Shown here: positions 38,521 to 45,173 of the stretch, piece after piece
How the letters are laid out: every line of letters starts with the position of its first letter
Numbering within the stretch: position 1 is the first letter of the stretch
DNA from: a virus
Direction: 5' to 3' (one strand)
Virus record (IMG/VR): IMGVR_UViG_3300021371_000007
Span: 1-64,000 of that record
DNA: 64,000 nucleotides
Translations under genes and position numbers: made by a program
The notes under the pieces: model-generated
Databases searched by the model: none
Told to the model about the DNA's origin: nothing
The model's input: only the letters and a program-made list of their open reading frames with translations

Positions 38521-38557
38521 TTACATTAATATAAGGCTTTAAATAATATATTATTTA
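38521..38557 (+). promoter_or_regulatory. Promoter candidate with overlapping 18-bp palindrome
   Basis: TTACAT (38521-38526), 17 bases, then TAATAT (38544-38549) fit a sigma-70 promoter in the gap before the small membrane genes. The -10 lies in the perfect palindrome TAAATAATATATTATTTA (38540-38557). AT-only palindromes occur by chance in such DNA, so the operator idea is weak. Confidence 0.4.
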
Positions 38558-38578
38558 TAGCATACGGAGGCGATATAA

Positions 38579-39061
38579 ATGATAGATCCAATAACGGCTA
38601 TTAGCGCAGCAACAGCTGCGTTTAATGGTGTGAAAAAGCTTGTTGCTGCCGGTAGAGAGATAGAAGATGTAGTAGGTCAACTAGGTAAATGGTATGGCGC
38701 AGCTGCTGACTTAAACCGAGCAGAGCAACAAAGAAAAAACCCCCCTATATTCAGTAAACTATTCAATGGGGGTTCAATAGAAGAAGAAGCTTTAGGTATA
38801 ATAGTACAAAAGAAAAAATTAGAAGAACAAGAAAAGCAACTTCAAGACTTACTAAACATAAGATTTGGTTTTGGTACTTGGAAAGAGATGGTAGAACTTC
38901 GTCGCAAAATTAAAAAAGAACGAGAAGAGACTATGTATAAACAAGAAGAGCGTAAAGCGGCTTTTTTTGAGGGGTTACTTCTTATATTTTTAATCACTTT
39001 AGGTGCAGGAGTCATAGGTATAACTACATTTTTAGTGGGTACCGGCGCTGGTTGGTGGTAA
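38579..39061 (+). CDS. Membrane-anchored protein with coiled coil, unknown
   Basis: The 160-residue protein has an Ala-rich amphipathic N-terminus, a charged coiled coil (about residues 75-125, EEALGIIVQKKKLEEQEKQL and onward) and a C-terminal membrane helix (EGLLLIFLITLGAGVIGITT). ACGGAGG precedes the ATG. It follows the spanins and precedes other small membrane proteins. Proteins of this general look are often carried in the same place by marine phages; a part in lysis or virion entry is possible but not shown. Confidence 0.65.
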   Translation: MIDPITAISAATAAFNGVKKLVAAGREIEDVVGQLGKWYGAAADLNRAEQQRKNPPIFSKLFNGGSIEEEALGIIVQKKKLEEQEKQLQDLLNIRFGFGTWKEMVELRRKIKKEREETMYKQEERKAAFFEGLLLIFLITLGAGVIGITTFLVGTGAGWW

Positions 39062-39231
39062 TATGGCCTTTAGTCTACACTACTCTAACTATGATCTTTA
39101 TTGATAATCAACCCCCTTCAACCTTAGTACGAGTATGTAGATATCAACATCCAGAAATTGTATGGAAAAAGCGTCAATACTGGATATGGGAGTGGCAGCA
39201 ATGCCCTCCAGGAATTATTAGAGATAATTAA
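39055..39231 (+). CDS. Small aromatic-rich protein, unknown (overlaps previous stop)
   Basis: Translation from GTG at 39055 gives 58 residues; from ATG at 39091 it gives 46. The body is rich in Trp, Tyr, Arg and Pro (for example VWKKRQYWIWEWQQCPPG) with two Cys, a composition unlikely for random AT-rich DNA. The frame fills the gap between two membrane genes exactly, ending 19 bases before the next ATG. It could be a small membrane-surface or virion protein. The start is uncertain. Confidence 0.45.
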   Translation: MVIWPLVYTTLTMIFIDNQPPSTLVRVCRYQHPEIVWKKRQYWIWEWQQCPPGIIRDN

Positions 39232-39250
39232 TTTCAAAGGAGAACTACAT

Positions 39251-39619
39251 ATGGCAGCAGCAAAAACACTACAGCCTGACTCTATTTTTGCAGAGCTAGA
39301 TACAGATGGTGATGGAGTTATTACAGACGAAGAAATGGCACGCGCAAAAGAAATAGCTGAATTTGAACATAAGCGTAAAATGCAAGAAAATGAAGATAAG
39401 AAAGAAGATCAAATCAGAGCTATGGCGTGGTTTGCTCTTTGGGGCATGCTATTATATCCTATATTAATACTAGCAACTTCTTTCTTAGGAGTAAAAGACG
39501 CCGCACAATTAATAGGAGATATAGCTCCTACTTATTTTGTAGCTATTGCAGGATTAGTTGCAGCATTCTTTGGTGCACAGGCGTATTCAAAAAATAAAGC
39601 TAATGCTGATAAAAAATAA
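39251..39619 (+). CDS. EF-hand protein with two membrane helices (holin candidate)
   Basis: The 122-residue protein begins with a canonical EF-hand loop, DTDGDGVITDEE (Asp17, Asp19, Asp21, Glu28), a charged helix, then two membrane segments (WFALWGMLLYPILILATSFL and YFVAIAGLVAAFFGAQAY). AAGGAGA lies 8 bases before the ATG at 39251; a longer frame opens at TTG 39158 but lacks such a site. Two-helix small membrane proteins next to spanins are often class II holins; a calcium-binding head would be unusual. Holin function is inferred from topology and place. Confidence 0.7.
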   Translation: MAAAKTLQPDSIFAELDTDGDGVITDEEMARAKEIAEFEHKRKMQENEDKKEDQIRAMAWFALWGMLLYPILILATSFLGVKDAAQLIGDIAPTYFVAIAGLVAAFFGAQAYSKNKANADKK

Positions 39620-39633
39620 AAGGAGATAAGAAA

Positions 39634-39861
39634 TTGGAAAATAAATATCAAAAATGGATAGACATGGCAACAGCTGTAGATTCTTGGAGAATTTTTCCTA
39701 GACTATTTATTACTACTTATATATACTTATTATATAAAGTAGTTGTATGGTATATGGGAATAGAAGATCCTACGATGGAGCAATCAGGCCTAGTAAGCAT
39801 AGTAGTTGGTGCTGGGGCTGCATGGTTTGGTTTATATACCGGATCAGGAAAAACTAAATAA
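39634..39861 (+). CDS. Small two-helix membrane protein (holin-like), TTG start
   Basis: The protein has 75 residues with two membrane segments (RLFITTYIYLLYKVVVWYMG and LVSIVVGAGAAWFGLYTG) and a basic C-terminus. It starts at TTG 39634, which is well supported by AAAGGAGAT 7 bases upstream. Together with the EF-hand protein it makes a likely holin or holin/antiholin set. The phrase VVGAGAAWFGLY is one I associate with conserved small proteins of marine phages, without an assigned role. Confidence 0.65.
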   Translation: MENKYQKWIDMATAVDSWRIFPRLFITTYIYLLYKVVVWYMGIEDPTMEQSGLVSIVVGAGAAWFGLYTGSGKTK

Positions 39862-40022
39862 AAAAAGTAAATGTTACTATAGAAGATTTAATTCTGTTTA
39901 TAGTAATTTTAATTGTATGGTTAGATACCTCTTGGTTGGATATATACTATTCAAATCATATACTTAGAGTACAAGAGTTTGTTTTAAGTATCTTTCCTTT
40001 TATATCTGTTTTATTATATTAA
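39858..40022 (+). other. Possible small membrane-protein frame without a normal start
   Basis: An open frame of 54 codons begins right after a TAA at 39855 and overlaps the end of the preceding gene. It encodes a hydrophobic helix (DLILFIVILIVWLD) and a second one near its end (SIFPFISVLLY). It has no ATG, GTG or TTG before the first helix; only ATA 39858 would allow the full product. It may be a decayed gene, one with a rare start, or chance. Confidence 0.25.
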
Positions 40023-40025
40023 ACT

Positions 40026-40055
40026 AAAAAGAGGGCTTTCGCCCTCTTTTTTTTT
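40026..40055. terminator. Bidirectional terminator between the two genome halves
   Basis: AAAAAGAGGGC, loop TTTC, GCCCTC and nine T form a strong hairpin with A-run and T-run on the two sides. It ends both the rightward late genes and the leftward operon closing with glutaredoxin. Confidence 0.9.
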
Positions 40056-40443
40056 ATCCAGTTGCTTCTTTCATAGTTGAAAAATAGTTTCTTGAGTAGT
40101 AACTTTCAAGTTCTTTATAACTTCCTAGTAGCTTACCGTTTTGATAAATACAAGGGGAATAGTTTAAACCTTTTCCTATAGCTTCTTGAGCAGAAGACTG
40201 ACTATGTGTTTGATGATGAATATGTTGTTCTCCATGCTTTCTTAATAAATCTAAGGCTTTTTGAGACCAGTCACAGTTTGGAATAGACACCATACTCCAA
40301 ACTACTTTTTTGGAGTTATCTTTTAGCCAGCTTGCTGGCTTAGGCGGAGACGGTATAGTCTCTTCTTTTTTTATGGGTGTAGCCTTCTTAATAGTATTAC
40401 TCTTATTAGTAGTTTTAGGTGTTGTAATAGTTTTTTCTGTCAT
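40054..40443 (-). CDS. Glutaredoxin-like protein
   Basis: The 129-residue protein has a thioredoxin-fold domain from about residue 45 with the active site Cys57-Asp-Trp-Ser60 (one-cysteine CxxS type), a cis-Pro element (YSPCIYQNGKLLGSYKE) and a normal C-terminal helix. The first 40 residues are a Lys/Thr/Pro-rich tail of unknown use. Glutaredoxins reduce ribonucleotide reductase, and the phage carries NrdA and NrdB, so electron supply to dNTP synthesis is the likely job. The loss of the second active-site Cys would favour a glutathione-dependent mechanism. It is the last gene of the exonuclease-ThyX-GroES operon. Confidence 0.8.
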   Translation of the reverse strand: MTEKTITTPKTTNKSNTIKKATPIKKEETIPSPPKPASWLKDNSKKVVWSMVSIPNCDWSQKALDLLRKHGEQHIHHQTHSQSSAQEAIGKGLNYSPCIYQNGKLLGSYKELESYYSRNYFSTMKEATG

Positions 40444-40454
40444 AATTAACTCCT

Positions 40455-40742
40455 TTAGTGTACTATGCCTAAAATATCAGATTCTTTTACTATTAGAAGA
40501 TCTTCTCCATCAATAGTTACTTCTGTTCCTGACCATTTACCAAACAAAATAGTATCTCCAGTAGATACAGATAAGGGTATTAATTCTCCGTTATCTTTTC
40601 TTAGTCCTTTACCACAAGCTACTACCGTACCCTCTGCAGGTTTTTCTTTAGCACTTTCAGGAATTATAATACCCCCAGAAGTAGTTTCTTCTACTTCTGT
40701 TCGCCTAATAAGTACACGATCTTGAAGAGGTGTTAATGCCAT
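40455..40742 (-). CDS. groES: GroES-type co-chaperonin
   Basis: At 95 residues this is full length for GroES. Clear family features are the start [12 protein letters not shown], the mobile loop with [15 protein letters not shown] that binds GroEL, and the ends of strands such as [14 protein letters not shown] and [13 protein letters not shown]. It would cap the host GroEL ring and assist folding of the phage capsid or other large proteins, as T4 gp31 does. The loop form GGIIIP is unlike that of E. coli (GGIVLTG) and closer to alphaproteobacterial or generic bacterial GroES, hinting at the donor. Confidence 0.95.
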   Translation of the reverse strand: MALTPLQDRVLIRRTEVEETTSGGIIIPESAKEKPAEGTVVACGKGLRKDNGELIPLSVSTGDTILFGKWSGTEVTIDGEDLLIVKESDILGIVH

Positions 40743-40754
40743 AATATTTTCTCC

Positions 40755-41420
40755 TTATGTTAATTTATTTACTATCGGGAATATAGATGCAATAGCCTTT
40801 GCACAAGCATGTGCAATATCCATATGCTCCTGCTGTGTACCATTAGCACCACGTAGTTCAATGTAATGTACCCAACTACGTAGAGTTCCATTCATATATA
40901 AACGTGTTTTAGTATTTCCTTCTGGTAATACTGCACGAGCTTGTTCTTTGGCAATACCATTCGCAATTGCCCAGTCGTATGCGTTTGATGCAGCCGCCCA
41001 TACATTTCGTTGATGTTGTTCCCATGAAACATGTAAATTTACATCATCTGTAATTATACTGTTTTGTCTGTTCTTAGTGTCTTGTAATCGTGCTTTACGC
41101 ATTACAAATGCATTTCCCATCTCTGAGGGTTCTGCATAGCGTTGGCTAAATTCTTGAAATGCAAATGAACGATGACGCACTATCTGGTGTGCAATATCAC
41201 GTGTTGTTTCTATCTCCATTACAGCATTTGCCATTTCTAAGGGTGACCAATGTTGATGCTTAATTAAATACTTAATAAGTCTTTCACTGGTTTCTGTATT
41301 GATCTGTGCGCTAGGGTTTGATACTTTTGCACAAAAAGCAATTAATTCTTGTAAGTTAGTTAATCCTTCTTCTTCAAATATATCTGTAGCCTTACTATAG
41401 CTTATTAATCTTACTTTCAT
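40755..41420 (-). CDS. thyX: Flavin-dependent thymidylate synthase ThyX
   Basis: The 221-residue enzyme makes dTMP from dUMP with methylene-tetrahydrofolate, FAD and NADPH. The ThyX signature RHR-x7-S is present (Arg82-His83-Arg84, Ser92; RHRSFAFQEFSQRY). Length is normal. With NrdAB and glutaredoxin it supplies dNTPs. It lies 12 bases from groES and 2 bases from the exonuclease in one operon. Confidence 0.95.
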   Translation of the reverse strand: MKVRLISYSKATDIFEEEGLTNLQELIAFCAKVSNPSAQINTETSERLIKYLIKHQHWSPLEMANAVMEIETTRDIAHQIVRHRSFAFQEFSQRYAEPSEMGNAFVMRKARLQDTKNRQNSIITDDVNLHVSWEQHQRNVWAAASNAYDWAIANGIAKEQARAVLPEGNTKTRLYMNGTLRSWVHYIELRGANGTQQEHMDIAHACAKAIASIFPIVNKLT

Positions 41421-41422
41421 TA

Positions 41423-42274
41423 TTATACCTTTGCTAGGGCTTCGCCCATTATTGTTTTTATAACTTCAGGGTTTTCTGACATATTAATAGCTTCTTCTAA
41501 ATAAGTATTTAGATCCATTAGTTGTTTATTAAGTAATAATATTTCTTTACCACTATTCAAGTTTTGTATATATTTAGCTTTACCTGCTATAGGTAGATTG
41601 TTTATTAAATTATCTAGACTTTTGTATTCTTTTACTAAGGATTGACTACGTTTTTTACCTATACCATCAATACCCATAATACCATCACTCTTATCGCCCT
41701 CAATAATCCTAGAAAATAGAAACTCTTGAGGAGTAAATTGCCAATCTTCGTGTAAAGAGTCTAGAGTTATCTCTTTTCTAGAGAATAGATTGAATATATT
41801 AACATTATGGTCTAATAGTTGATATAAGTCTCTATCACTAGAGACAATCCATACGTTATCGTATTGCTCTTTTAAATTATTTGCTAAATAAGTTATTAGG
41901 TCATCAGCTTCAATACCTTTGAACTTATAGTGTTCAAAAGGTAATAATTCTGTAGTGTCTTTTAAACAGTTGAAAAAACCTGTGAATCTAATTTTTTCTT
42001 CTTCTGTTCTCTCTACTTTTCTATTTTGTTTATACCCAGGATAAATAGCTTTTCTATAAGAAGAAGCACCTACATCAAAACAGCAAACTATTCTTTTTGC
42101 AGAATAGCTTTTTCCTAAACTACTAATAGTCTTAATATATTCTTGAGAGTAGTCATCAAAATTAGGTCTATGTAGGTATCTGAAAGCTACATTATTAGCA
42201 TCAATCAAAAGAAGGTTATTTTCTTCGTATTTATTTTGTTCTAGTTCGGCTAGATCATTCCAACTTGCACTCAT
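41423..42274 (-). CDS. 5'-3' exonuclease / flap endonuclease
   Basis: The 283-residue protein has the FEN family order: LLIDANNVAFRY (first metal Asp), CCFDVG with a basic arch (RKAIYPGYKQNRK), GIEADDLI and SSDRDLYQLL (acidic cluster), and a helix-hairpin-helix near GDKSDGIMGIDGIGKKRS. It removes RNA primers and flaps in replication, as the T4 RNase H or T5 exonuclease. The separate gene fits the phage DNA polymerase, which lacks a 5'-3' exonuclease domain. A promoter lies 26-54 bases upstream. Confidence 0.92.
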   Translation of the reverse strand: MSASWNDLAELEQNKYEENNLLLIDANNVAFRYLHRPNFDDYSQEYIKTISSLGKSYSAKRIVCCFDVGASSYRKAIYPGYKQNRKVERTEEEKIRFTGFFNCLKDTTELLPFEHYKFKGIEADDLITYLANNLKEQYDNVWIVSSDRDLYQLLDHNVNIFNLFSRKEITLDSLHEDWQFTPQEFLFSRIIEGDKSDGIMGIDGIGKKRSQSLVKEYKSLDNLINNLPIAGKAKYIQNLNSGKEILLLNKQLMDLNTYLEEAINMSENPEVIKTIMGEALAKV

Positions 42275-42299
42275 TAAATTTTCTCCATATTTATACTTT

Positions 42300-42328
42300 A
42301 TAATATAATATATTTAATCACTAAGCAA
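42300..42328 (-). promoter_or_regulatory. Promoter of the exonuclease-thyX-groES-glutaredoxin operon
   Basis: On the minus strand TTGCTT (42328-42323) and TATTAT (42305-42300) are 17 bases apart. A ribosome site GGAG lies before the ATG at 42274. A second TATTAT five bases upstream has poor spacing. Confidence 0.6.
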
Positions 42329-42340
42329 GTTAAATCTAAC

Positions 42341-42787
42341 TTAAATAGGTTCTAATTTTACAGCCTCTAATACCCACTCATCAAATAAACCCATTTTAAA
42401 ATATAAGTCATCCACTCTAACAGTTATTTGATTACGCACTTCAACCTGATTAGACCAGCAACAGTATATTTTACTCCTATCCCACTTATATATTAATAGT
42501 GGTTCTTTTTTCATAGTATCGGCTTCTCTTATAGTTTGTTTCCAAAAATCTAATAGTAGCGCAGATTTTTTAGCTGTTAATAAGTTATTCCAATTTATTT
42601 CTTTATGATGTTTAGCCTCTATACAATATGTAAAATTTGGAAGCCAAGGACAATAGACATCACCCTTAAGATACTCTAATGCTCCTGATAACGGTACTCT
42701 TTCAAACTTATTATTAAAGTGATTAGAAAAAAGATCTCTAACTACATACTCAAAACTTCTTCCTTTAGTCTTACTTTTACTACTCAT
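42341..42787 (-). CDS. Holliday junction resolvase-like PD-(D/E)xK nuclease
   Basis: The 148-residue protein starts with KGRSFEYVVRDLF (helix with Glu), ERVPLSGALEYLKGDVY (Asp of the motif) and YCIEAKHHKE (E-x-K), the layout of archaeal-Hjc-like and phage resolvases. It would resolve recombination branches before packaging. The C-terminal half is rich in Trp and Lys. It is transcribed leftward between the small-gene cluster and the exonuclease operon. Confidence 0.75.
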   Translation of the reverse strand: MSSKSKTKGRSFEYVVRDLFSNHFNNKFERVPLSGALEYLKGDVYCPWLPNFTYCIEAKHHKEINWNNLLTAKKSALLLDFWKQTIREADTMKKEPLLIYKWDRSKIYCCWSNQVEVRNQITVRVDDLYFKMGLFDEWVLEAVKLEPI

Positions 42788-42843
42788 AATATCTCCTTTG
42801 TATAATACTAATATAAAAAAGAACCATAAGTCTAATATAATAT

Positions 42844-42872
42844 AAAAAAAGAGCCCTTATTGGACTCTTTTT
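42844..42872 (-). terminator. Terminator after the small-gene cluster
   Basis: AAAAAGAGCCC and GGACTCTTTTT form a hairpin (one mismatch, loop TTATT) with a T-run when read on the minus strand; it lies 10 bases after the stop at 42882. Confidence 0.7.
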
Positions 42873-42881
42873 ACTTTTATA

Positions 42882-43055
42882 CTATAAATACTTACCATCA
42901 ATGCTATGAGTTCTTGAGTTATACCAAGCCCATATAAAACAATTAATCTTACTATAACGACTATACCAAGGGCCTGTGTGTGTTACTCCAAGACACCAGC
43001 CTTGATATCTTAAGTGATAATACCAGTCAAGAATTCTTTTATATCGTAGGATCAT
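42882..43055 (-). CDS. Small aromatic-rich protein, unknown
   Basis: From ATG at 43055 the product has 57 residues, rich in Tyr, Trp and Arg (LDWYYHLRYQGWCLGVTH, SKINCFIWAWYNSRTH). The start is chosen because GGAG lies 6 bases before it; longer frames run to 43100 without such a site. It overlaps the end of the preceding membrane protein gene and comes just before a terminator. No family is recognised. Confidence 0.5.
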   Translation of the reverse strand: MILRYKRILDWYYHLRYQGWCLGVTHTGPWYSRYSKINCFIWAWYNSRTHSIDGKYL

Positions 43056-43227
43056 ACTGTTCTCCATTATAGCCTGGATACGTATCTTTATCTTGAACAC
43101 CAGAGTTGCATCCTACAACTACAATTAATAAAAATACTATAGACCATAACGTTACTCTTTTGCTCCACACTATAAACGCATTAAAAGTATTCTCTGCTTC
43201 TATTTGTGCTTGCTCTCTAGGAGTCAT
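43039..43227 (-). CDS. Small single-helix membrane protein, possible lipoprotein
   Basis: ATG at 43227 with AAGGAAAT upstream gives 62 residues: a charged N-terminus (MTPREQAQIEAENTFNAF), one hydrophobic helix (TLWSIVFLLIVVVGCNSG) and a polar tail. VVVGC could act as a lipobox though the basic-hydrophobic spacing is long for a signal peptide. A longer frame to 43389 is a shadow of the gene before it. Role unknown. Confidence 0.6.
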   Translation of the reverse strand: MTPREQAQIEAENTFNAFIVWSKRVTLWSIVFLLIVVVGCNSGVQDKDTYPGYNGEQYDPTI

Positions 43228-43228
43228 T

Positions 43229-43411
43229 TTATTTCCTTTTGTTACGCATTTCTTGAACCTGTAATATACAACGTTTCGCTTCCTCGTGATATCCCATTCT
43301 TGCGAGCTCCGCTGCCGCTCTGGAGTACCCAATCGTCTGCGTAAACCGATCGAAGGAAGACCACAAACCCGATAAGGGTGAGAATACATAATTGCTTACC
43401 AATGCTGTCAT
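43229..43411 (-). CDS. Small host-like protein with RAAAELARMGYHEEAKR motif
   Basis: The 60-residue product has a C-terminal helix (SRAAAELARMGYHEEAKRCI) like that of small proteins found next to DUF1127 genes in alphaproteobacteria (from memory, not searched). GGGAGGG precedes the ATG at 43411, which overlaps the stop of the DUF1127 gene. Its base composition is close to half G+C over about 43270-43380, far above the window, pointing to recent gain from a bacterium. Confidence 0.65.
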   Translation of the reverse strand: MTALVSNYVFSPLSGLWSSFDRFTQTIGYSRAAAELARMGYHEEAKRCILQVQEMRNKRK

Positions 43412-43644
43412 TATAGTCCCTCCCTATTTTTAATATTAGATCCTGAACGAGCTACAGCATAAATGTCACCCCGTGTAAGACCTATGTCTTCTAAATCATA
43501 ATCTGATAATCTAGATAATTCTTTAATAGTTTGTTTAGCTATACGCTTATCTCTACGGTATTCTACAAGAGTTCGTAAAGATTCAATTAAGTTTTCAATT
43601 ATTCTTGTAGAAAAACTATGTGCTATTAATATGTGTTGTGTCAT
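43411..43644 (-). CDS. DUF1127 (YjiS-like) small protein
   Basis: The product has 77 residues from ATG 43644. The C-terminal part, RIAKQTIKELSRLSDYDLEDIGLTRGDI, carries the DUF1127 core (L-S-D-x-x-L-x-D-I-G-(L/I)-x-R-x-D-I). DUF1127 proteins are small Arg-rich proteins of proteobacteria, with links to stress, phosphate and RNA regulation. An upstream ATG at 43653 lies directly on AGAGG and is less likely; the 43644 start makes a TAATG junction with the DUF3563-like gene. It is uncommon in phages to my knowledge. A host-takeover regulator is one possible role. Confidence 0.8.
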   Translation of the reverse strand: MTQHILIAHSFSTRIIENLIESLRTLVEYRRDKRIAKQTIKELSRLSDYDLEDIGLTRGDIYAVARSGSNIKNREGL

Positions 43645-43805
43645 TATACCCATCCTCTTAAATTAGGATTCATATTTCCGTATATTAATTTTTTTTGTCT
43701 TCTCTCTAAGTCTACTAAGTCAGTAGATTTAGCTAAGTATTCTGTAATTCTTTCTTGTTCTGTTTTCGGTTTTAACTTGTTAAATAGTTTTCTTAAAAGT
43801 TTCAT
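43644..43805 (-). CDS. DUF3563-like small protein
   Basis: The 53-residue product begins MKLLRKLFNKLKPKTEQ and has the core ITEYLAKSTDLVDLERRQKK, which recalls DUF3563 proteins of proteobacteria (YLA-x-(A/S)-D-x-x-D-L-E-R-R). AGGAGA lies 5 bases before the ATG at 43805. It is the first gene of the leftward small-gene cluster and is coupled to the DUF1127 gene by TAATG. Function unknown. Confidence 0.65.
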   Translation of the reverse strand: MKLLRKLFNKLKPKTEQERITEYLAKSTDLVDLERRQKKLIYGNMNPNLRGWV

Positions 43806-43827
43806 ATTTTTCTCCTTCTATAATTAT

Positions 43828-43856
43828 AGTATATAATAAAAAGCTTCAAAAAACAA
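43828..43856 (-). promoter_or_regulatory. Promoter of the small-gene cluster
   Basis: On the minus strand TTGTTT (43856-43851), 17 bases, TATACT (43833-43828). Transcription would begin near 43821, shortly before the ribosome site of the DUF3563-like gene. A TTGACA at 43872-43867 has no suitable -10. Confidence 0.5.
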
Positions 43857-43877
43857 CTATAATTATGTCAAACCCGG

Positions 43878-43894
43878 TATGCACAGTTTGCATA
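43878..43894. repeat. Inverted repeat TATGCA-5-TGCATA (operator candidate)
   Basis: TATGCA, spacer CAGTT, TGCATA lies about 22 bases upstream of the -35 of the small-gene promoter. Its position would fit an activator or repressor site, but nothing else supports it. Confidence 0.35.
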
Positions 43895-43922
43895 GCTTAG
43901 AGGTAAAAAACGCTAAAATAAA

Positions 43923-43948
43923 ATAACCAGAGAATGCTCTCTGGTTAT
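43923..43948 (-). terminator. Terminator after tRNA-Thr
   Basis: ATAACCAGAGA, loop ATGC, TCTCTGGTTAT is an 11-bp perfect stem. On the minus strand it is followed by a T-rich tract (TTATTTT). It ends the long replication-nrd-tRNA operon. Confidence 0.8.
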
Positions 43949-43954
43949 AATTAA

Positions 43955-44030
43955 TGGTGCTCCCACACGGACTCGAACCGCGGACCTATTGATTACAAAT
44001 CAATTGCTCTACCAGCTGAGCTATAGGAGC
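43955..44030 (-). tRNA. tRNA-Thr (anticodon UGU), CCA encoded
   Basis: Read on the minus strand the 76-base gene has acceptor GCTCCTA pairing with TGGGAGC, D-arm TAGCTCAGCTGGTAGAGCA, anticodon stem ATTGA/TCAAT with loop TTTGTAA (anticodon TGT), T-arm GTTCGAGTC, discriminator A and encoded CCA. It would read ACA and probably ACU, both common in the AT-rich phage genes. It lies one base downstream of nrdB and is probably cut from the operon transcript. Confidence 0.95.
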
Positions 44031-44031
44031 T

Positions 44032-45162
44032 TTATAAACTAAATCCTTCGAAGGATTTATCGCTAACATCTTTTTTTGTACCGCCAATAACGTAGCTAGA
44101 AATTTCAGTTTCTTGAGGAGCCACTTGAACTTCTGCCCCGCTTATCCATTTTTGAGTCCAAGGAAGAGGGTTAGCTCTAGGAACACTAAAGTCAGGTTTT
44201 ACACCTGCAGCTACTAGTCTTTTATGAGTTATCCACTCTACATAGTCACTCAGTAATTTAGCATTTAAACCGATCATAGAGCCATCTTTAAATAAGTACT
44301 CTGCCCATTGTTTTTCTTGCTCCATAGCTTCTGTAAACATACTTCTAACAGTACTTTCACACTCTGGAATAATAGTAGCATAATCAGGATCATCTTTAGG
44401 TAATAACTTAATCATTTGCTGTGTAGATGCAAGATGTAAGTTTTCGTCGCGGGCAATTAACTTAATAATCTTAGCATTACCTTCCATCTTCTTTAATTCG
44501 GCAAATGCCCAACTACATGCAAAGCTTACATAAAAACGAACACCCTCTAAAATATTAACACTAGCTATACAAAGATACAATAATTTTTTAAGCTCATACA
44601 TATCAACTATATACTTTTCACCGTTAATTGTGTGGGTTCCTTCACCAAACAATTGATATAATTTGCTTAATTTTAAAAGTTCATCATAGTACTTAGTAAT
44701 GTCAGAGGCGCAGTCTGTTATTTCGGTGACGTTCATCATTTCATCAAATATAACACTAGGATTAGTATAAATATTTCTAATAATATGAGTATAGCTACGA
44801 GAGTGAATAGACTCACTAAAAGTCCAAGTTAAAATCCAATTTTCTAATTCTGGAAGCCCTACTATACCCCCAAAAGCTTCTACAGGGGCTCTTCCTTGAA
44901 CAGAGTCTAGTAAGATTTGACGTTTTAAGTTCGCAGTAAAAATATGCTGCTCGTGTTCTGTTAAACCTCTAAAATCTTTACTATCTTTAGTTACGTCTAT
45001 TTCTTCTGGTCGCCAAAAGAAACCTAACTGTTTGTCTGTAAGCTTGTCAAATTGTTTATACTTTAAAGTATCATACCTCTGAATGTCTACTCCTCCTTCT
45101 GGATCTAAAAACATTAAAGAGGTTAAGTGCTTATTTCTACTATTTTCATTTAATACTGACAT
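44032..45162 (-). CDS. nrdB: Ribonucleotide reductase beta subunit, class Ia
   Basis: The 376-residue protein carries the diiron-tyrosyl radical site: LDSVQGRAP (first Asp), SESIHSRSYTH with Glu, His and the radical Tyr, and ARDENLHLAS with Glu and His. It generates the radical used by NrdA to make dNDPs. The ATG at 45162 is preferred over 45186 because AAGGAAAA lies before it. It follows nrdA with 11 bases spacing. Overall length and motifs match E. coli NrdB type. Confidence 0.95.
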   Translation of the reverse strand: MSVLNENSRNKHLTSLMFLDPEGGVDIQRYDTLKYKQFDKLTDKQLGFFWRPEEIDVTKDSKDFRGLTEHEQHIFTANLKRQILLDSVQGRAPVEAFGGIVGLPELENWILTWTFSESIHSRSYTHIIRNIYTNPSVIFDEMMNVTEITDCASDITKYYDELLKLSKLYQLFGEGTHTINGEKYIVDMYELKKLLYLCIASVNILEGVRFYVSFACSWAFAELKKMEGNAKIIKLIARDENLHLASTQQMIKLLPKDDPDYATIIPECESTVRSMFTEAMEQEKQWAEYLFKDGSMIGLNAKLLSDYVEWITHKRLVAAGVKPDFSVPRANPLPWTQKWISGAEVQVAPQETEISSYVIGGTKKDVSDKSFEGFSL

Positions 45163-45173
45163 AATTTTTTCCT

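Noticed and set aside
39834-39880. Frameshift joining the 75-residue membrane protein to the following hydrophobic frame
   Set aside because: No slippery heptamer of the X-XXY-YYZ type lies before the stop at 39859.
40310-40725. Plus-strand frames opposite glutaredoxin and groES
   Set aside because: The opposite strand encodes clear protein families across the same bases.
43039-43389. 116-residue version of the small membrane protein
   Set aside because: The first 54 residues overlap the preceding gene in another frame and have no ribosome site; the ATG at 43227 does.
43633-43836. Plus-strand frame of 67 codons
   Set aside because: It is antisense to the DUF3563-like gene, which has a strong ribosome site and coupled stop.
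43867-43872. TTGACA on the minus strand as -35 of the small-gene promoter
   Set aside because: No -10 element lies at 16-18 bases; TTGTTT-17-TATACT fits better.
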